DNA from: Acetofilamentum sp.
GTDB lineage: Bacteria; Bacteroidota; Bacteroidia; Bacteroidales; DTU049
Assembly: GCA_020720525.1 (NCBI GenBank)
Contig: DYON01000089.1
Location: 1-9,729, forward strand
Direction: 5' to 3'
DNA: 9,729 nucleotides
Positions 6,019 to 9,729 of the stretch are shown here, one piece after another. Positions within the stretch are counted from its first letter, which is position 1. Every line of letters starts with the position of its first letter. A program made the position numbers and the translations under genes. The notes beneath the pieces were generated by a model. That model did not search any database, was not told the origin of the DNA, and was given only the letters and a program-made list of their open reading frames with translations.

Positions 6019-6642
6019 CTATCTATGAGTTAAATAATACAATCCAAAACCTGTTGCCAAACCTCCAAGCCCAAACAAAACTGACGATTTAACTTTTTTT
6101 GTCTTCTTGGTATCTTGAAAACCCATTATATAATACTTATTTGTTTTGCCTTCATCAATCAAATTCTCTGGAAATTCGGGTGTAAACATCGCTATCACAC
6201 CACTATAAATAGCAGGAATTGCTATCACATAGTATGGAGACATAATTAAAAACCCACCAACAGTAATTCCAAAGCACACTGGACCTACAATACGATCGTG
6301 TGAAAACCGAAGTGCATCTTGACATCCTTCGACATAATAACGCATTTGAATAGGATTCAACACAAAATCGGCTGTATCTTGTAAGTAGGCAAGTTCTTGT
6401 GTACCGTTTCCATAAACAATTTCAAAAACATGAAAACGCCTTCTTACTGTTGGTTTAATTCGGCCTTGCGAATTTACGGTGCGTTGATTCTGTTTTAAAT
6501 AATAGATATAATCCGAATCCATTCGCATCACTTCTACATCAGAAATCAGACGCCCATTCATCATAACAAGCGTATCCTGAGCAAATGATACTCCAGCAAA
6601 CAAGATTAGGGGAAAAAGAAAAAAAACTATTTGCCGCACCAT
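6019..6642 (-). CDS. Unrecognised exported or membrane protein with an internal repeat
   Basis: I do not recognise a named family. From ATG at 6640-6642 the protein has 207 residues and a clear signal peptide: MVRQ, a hydrophobic core (IVFFLFPLILFAGV) and a probable signal peptidase I cut after SFA (residue 21), leaving QDTL. An upstream TTG (6664-6666) also opens the frame but would put eight residues before the signal peptide and place the promoter box inside the gene. Residues 24-100 look beta-rich (DTLVMMNGRLISDVEV...). A hydrophobic Gly-rich stretch (about 117-155) and another (about 186-204) probably cross or enter a membrane. Each is preceded by a related YYxxGxQD motif (102-109 and 170-177), which points to an internal duplication. 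It is divergent from gcvP and upstream of ftsY, with its own promoter. Function unknown; the cell envelope is the likely location. Confidence 0.85.
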   Translation of the reverse strand: MVRQIVFFLFPLILFAGVSFAQDTLVMMNGRLISDVEVMRMDSDYIYYLKQNQRTVNSQGRIKPTVRRRFHVFEIVYGNGTQELAYLQDTADFVLNPIQMRYYVEGCQDALRFSHDRIVGPVCFGITVGGFLIMSPYYVIAIPAIYSGVIAMFTPEFPENLIDEGKTNKYYIMGFQDTKKTKKVKSSVLFGLGGLATGFGLYYLTHR

Positions 6643-6654
6643 GATAGATTTTGT

Positions 6655-6662
6655 CAAAAGTA
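6655..6662 (-). promoter_or_regulatory. -7 box (TACTTTTG) of the exported-protein gene
   Basis: TACTTTTG on the minus strand matches TAnnTTTG perfectly and ends 12 nt before the ATG at 6642, implying a leader of only about 5-9 nt. It supports choosing this ATG over the upstream TTG. It lies 47 bp from the oppositely directed gcvP box. Confidence 0.55.
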
Positions 6663-6709
6663 CCAATAAATATTAAACGATAAATAGATATTTGTAAGCC
6701 AAAAAAAGG

Positions 6710-6717
6710 TAATTTTG
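6710..6717 (+). promoter_or_regulatory. gcvP promoter -7 box (TAATTTTG)
   Basis: TAATTTTG matches the TAnnTTTG consensus. A TTTG at 6691-6694 is a possible -33 element, but the 15-nt gap is shorter than the usual 17-23. A start near 6722 gives a leader of about 25 nt, which leaves no room for a glycine riboswitch. Confidence 0.55.
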
Positions 6718-6746
6718 TGGTCAACAATTTACAAACTCACTAAATT

Positions 6747-9617
6747 ATGATTACTAATAATTTCACTTTCAGGCACATTGGTACCTCTGAAGAAGAGAAA
6801 AAAAAGTTACTCGAAGCCATCGGACTTAATTCGGGCGAAGAACTTATTGCCAAAACATTGCCTGCCAGTATTATCAACCCCAATCAACTAAATCCTGTTG
6901 ATGGACTCAACGAAGCCGAAACCCAAAATCTACTCCGTGCTATCGGTGCGAAAAACAAAATCTTCAAGTCGTTCATTGGGATGGGCTACTACGGAACAAT
7001 ATTGCCCGGTGTAATTCAGCGCAACATTCTCGAAAGCCCAGGTTGGTACACATCCTATACTCCATATCAGACCGAAATCAGTCAAGGTCGCCTCGAAGCC
7101 CTGCTCAACTTTCAAACAATGGTTGTCGATCTCACTGGCATGCCCATTTCGAATGCCTCGCTGCTCGACGAAGCCACTGCCGGTTCGGAAGCTATGATTA
7201 TGGCTTTCAATTCTCGCAAACGCGACAAAGTAAAAGCCGGAGCAAACAAATTTTTAGTATCGTCTGGTCTTTTTCCACAAAGCATCGATGTTATTAAAAC
7301 AAGAGCTATTCCACTTGGAATAGATGTGATTGTTGCCGATTGCGACCAATTCGACTTCAATGAACTGACTTTTGGAGCCATTGTTCAGTATCCCGATCAA
7401 TTTGGAAACATTGCAAACTATAGAGTTCTTGCCGAAAAAGTTCACGAAAATGGCAGCCTTCTTTCGGTTGCAGCCGATATTCTTTCTCTCGCACTTCTCA
7501 CTCCTCCAGGTGAATGGGGTGCCGACATTGTTGTTGGTTCTACTCAACGTTTTGGAGTTCCGATGGGCTTTGGTGGCCCTCATGCAGCGTTTCTTGCCTC
7601 GAAAGAAGATTTTATGCGTACAATGCCCGGCAGAATCATTGGTCTTTCGAAAGATGCAATAGGCAATTCGGCATATCGTATGACATTGCAAACACGCGAA
7701 CAGCATATTAAACGCGAACGCGCAACTTCAAATATTTGCACAGCACAAGCATTGCTGGCTATTATGGCTGGAATGTATGCTGCTTATCATGGACCTAAAG
7801 GATTAAAAGAGATTGCTCGTAACGCAAACATTCTTGCGGGTGTTGCCAGTCAAGAAATCGAAAAAATAGGCTACATTCAACTCAACGACAACTTTTTCGA
7901 CACAATCAAACTTGCTATCCCAGATGGTGTTGATGCTAAACAAATCGAAAAATTAGCACTTGAAAATAAAATGAACCTTCGTTTTATCGACGAACGGCAC
8001 ATTGGTATCAGTATTGATGAAACAACCACTCTCAGCGATGTAAATATTTTGGCTGAAATTCTTGCAACTGCTGCCGGAAAAACCCATACCAATTTCATTT
8101 GCAATCCCGAAGAATGCAATCGCATCACAACTTTCCACGAAAGCTTCGAACGAAAAAGCGATTTTCTGACGCATCCTTCATTCAATTCATATCACAACGA
8201 AACCGATATGATGCGCTATATCACCAATCTGCGCAACAAAGATTTGGCACTCGACCGTTCTATGATTCCGCTTGGCAGCTGCACCATGAAACTCAATGCT
8301 GCAACCGAACTTTTTCACCTTAGCTGGCCCGAATTTGCCAATATTCACCCTTTTGTTCCAACCAACCAAGCCGAAGGCTACATTGAATTGATCAACGACC
8401 TCGAAAAATTGCTTGCAGAAACAACTGGATTCGACAAAATAAGCTTCCAACCAAATAGTGGTGCTGCTGGCGAATATGCAGGTTTAATGGTAATAAGAGC
8501 GTACCACATTAGCCGTGGTGATACTCACCGCAATGTATGCCTCATTCCAAGTTCGGCACATGGAACCAACCCAGCCAGCGCTGCCATGGCAGCCATGAAA
8601 GTTGTAGTTGTAAAAGCCGACGAAATGGGCAATATCGATGTAAGCGATCTTCGTCAAAAAGCCGAAGAACATGCCTCCGACTTGTCTGCATTGATGATTA
8701 CATACCCCTCCACTCATGGAATTTTTGAAGAATCGGTAATCGAAATTGTAAAAATCATTCATCAATTTGGTGGTCAAGTGTATATGGACGGTGCCAACAT
8801 GAACGCACAAGTTGGATATACCAGCCCAGGATTCATTGGAGCAGATGTTTGCCATCTCAACCTGCACAAAACCTTTGCAATTCCTCATGGTGGTGGTGGA
8901 CCAGGTGTAGGCCCTATTGGTGTTGCCAAGCATTTATCGCAATTCCTACCAGGTCATTCCGTTATAAAAGCTGGTGGCGAAAAAGCTATCACAGCGGTTT
9001 CCGCAGCTCCTTATGGCAGTGCATTTGTAATTCCTATCTCCTATGCATACATGAAACTCATGGGTTCGGATGGACTCAAAAAATCTACAGAATACGCTAT
9101 TCTCAACGCAAACTATTTAATGAAAAAACTCGAGCCACATTTCAACATATTATATAAAGGTGCAAATGGCTTTGTGGCTCACGAGTTTATCATCGACTGC
9201 AATCCATTTCATAAAATAGGTGTAACCGAAACAGATATTGCAAAACGCTTGATGGATTATGGTTTTCATGCACCCACCGTTGCGTTCCCAGTTCATGGAA
9301 CATTGATGGTTGAGCCTACCGAAAGCGAACCCCTATCCGAATTGAACCGATTTATCAACGCTATGCTCTCCATTCGCGAGGAAATACGTGAAATTGAAAA
9401 CGGTACTTACAACAGCACAAACAATGTGTTGAAAAACGCCCCACACACTGTTGAGATACTCACTGCCAACGAATGGACTTACCCATACTCCCGCGAAAAA
9501 GCTGCCCAAATTGGTAAAAACATTCTTAAATACTGGCCAACCGCAGCTCGAGTTGACGATGCTTATGGCGACAGAAACATTATGTGTACATGTGCGCCTA
9601 TTGAAATTTATCAATAG
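6747..9617 (+). CDS. gcvP: Glycine dehydrogenase (decarboxylating), glycine cleavage system P protein
   Basis: The P protein is the PLP enzyme that decarboxylates glycine and passes the aminomethyl group to the lipoyl arm of GcvH, the first step of glycine cleavage to CO2, ammonia and methylene-tetrahydrofolate. At 956 residues it is the long single-chain form (E. coli, 957), with N- and C-terminal halves that are separate subunits in some other bacteria. The PLP-binding lysine is K708 in HLNLHKTF, followed by a Gly-rich loop (IPHGGGGPGVGPIG). Other family blocks seen are STQRFGVPMGFGGPHAAF (265-282), GSCTMKLNAATEL, and SAHGTNPASAAMAAMKV. ATG 6747 begins the usual N-terminal FRHIG block. gcvT and gcvH are not in the window, so the system is not a single operon here. 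The gene is divergent from the exported-protein gene, has its own promoter and is followed by a terminator. Confidence 0.98.
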   Translation: MITNNFTFRHIGTSEEEKKKLLEAIGLNSGEELIAKTLPASIINPNQLNPVDGLNEAETQNLLRAIGAKNKIFKSFIGMGYYGTILPGVIQRNILESPGWYTSYTPYQTEISQGRLEALLNFQTMVVDLTGMPISNASLLDEATAGSEAMIMAFNSRKRDKVKAGANKFLVSSGLFPQSIDVIKTRAIPLGIDVIVADCDQFDFNELTFGAIVQYPDQFGNIANYRVLAEKVHENGSLLSVAADILSLALLTPPGEWGADIVVGSTQRFGVPMGFGGPHAAFLASKEDFMRTMPGRIIGLSKDAIGNSAYRMTLQTREQHIKRERATSNICTAQALLAIMAGMYAAYHGPKGLKEIARNANILAGVASQEIEKIGYIQLNDNFFDTIKLAIPDGVDAKQIEKLALENKMNLRFIDERHIGISIDETTTLSDVNILAEILATAAGKTHTNFICNPEECNRITTFHESFERKSDFLTHPSFNSYHNETDMMRYITNLRNKDLALDRSMIPLGSCTMKLNAATELFHLSWPEFANIHPFVPTNQAEGYIELINDLEKLLAETTGFDKISFQPNSGAAGEYAGLMVIRAYHISRGDTHRNVCLIPSSAHGTNPASAAMAAMKVVVVKADEMGNIDVSDLRQKAEEHASDLSALMITYPSTHGIFEESVIEIVKIIHQFGGQVYMDGANMNAQVGYTSPGFIGADVCHLNLHKTFAIPHGGGGPGVGPIGVAKHLSQFLPGHSVIKAGGEKAITAVSAAPYGSAFVIPISYAYMKLMGSDGLKKSTEYAILNANYLMKKLEPHFNILYKGANGFVAHEFIIDCNPFHKIGVTETDIAKRLMDYGFHAPTVAFPVHGTLMVEPTESEPLSELNRFINAMLSIREEIREIENGTYNSTNNVLKNAPHTVEILTANEWTYPYSREKAAQIGKNILKYWPTAARVDDAYGDRNIMCTCAPIEIYQ

Positions 9618-9628
9618 CTCAAATTTCT

Positions 9629-9708
9629 GGCAACTTCTCGACAACATACGATTCTTTCTACCTATCAAGCTCTTAGCAATAAATGTTGTCGGGAAACTTT
9701 GCCTTTTT
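9629..9708 (+). terminator. Stem-loop terminator after gcvP
   Basis: A 13-bp stem pairs TTCTCGACAACAT (9635-9647) with ATGTTGTCGGGAA (9683-9695); all positions pair, including one G-U. Below a small internal loop, GGCAA (9629-9633) pairs with TTGCC (9699-9703). TTTTT (9704-9708) follows immediately, so a stem plus T-tract lies 11 nt after the gcvP stop. The 35-nt loop is long for an intrinsic terminator. Confidence 0.65.
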
Positions 9709-9729
9709 ATAGAAGTTCTCTAAAAAAAA

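Noticed and set aside
7254..7706. 150-codon and other antisense frames within gcvP
   Set aside because: All are opposite or shifted to a full-length, strongly conserved gcvP and show no family features.
1..9729. CRISPR array, tRNA, rRNA, riboswitch or known defence system
   Set aside because: No regularly spaced repeats, cloverleaf, rRNA core or recognisable defence proteins were seen on either strand.

Overview
The window looks like chromosomal DNA of a Bacteroidota (Bacteroidetes) bacterium. The AT-rich intergenic regions lack Shine-Dalgarno sequences. The two genes and two operons whose 5' ends lie in the window, plus the transposase-like gene, each have a perfect TAnnTTTG box, the -7 element of the Bacteroidota primary sigma factor. 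Rho carries the long charged N-terminal insertion common in this phylum, and FtsY lacks a long acidic A domain. No genus can be named from the sequence alone.

Layout: (1) 1-123, + strand, last 40 codons of a gene, possibly an outer-membrane beta-barrel; (2) 142-2037, - strand, rho, convergent with it; (3) 2038-2648, a 611-nt intergenic region with the rho promoter, a 225-bp MITE-like element (imperfect 15-bp terminal inverted repeats and near-identical 8-bp flanking direct repeats), a perfect 21-bp palindrome and a promoter that would give an essentially leaderless mRNA; (4) 2649-3653, + strand, an ISXO2/IS1595-type transposase-like protein whose zinc ribbon and fold landmarks are kept but whose expected catalytic residues all appear replaced; (5) 3665-5920, - strand, the ftsY-rimO operon; (6) 6019-6642, - strand, an unrecognised secreted or membrane protein with an internal repeat; (7) 6747-9617, + strand, gcvP, divergent from (6) and closed by a stem-loop terminator.

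Most genes are housekeeping: transcription termination (Rho), co-translational membrane targeting (FtsY), ribosomal protein S12 methylthiolation (RimO) and glycine cleavage (GcvP). The accessory part is 2.28-3.65 kb, where a probable domesticated transposase sits beside a MITE-like element and a candidate operator palindrome. The working hypothesis is that the protein is now a DNA-binding factor, possibly autoregulated through the palindrome; that role is inference. Family comparisons are from memory; no database search was run.
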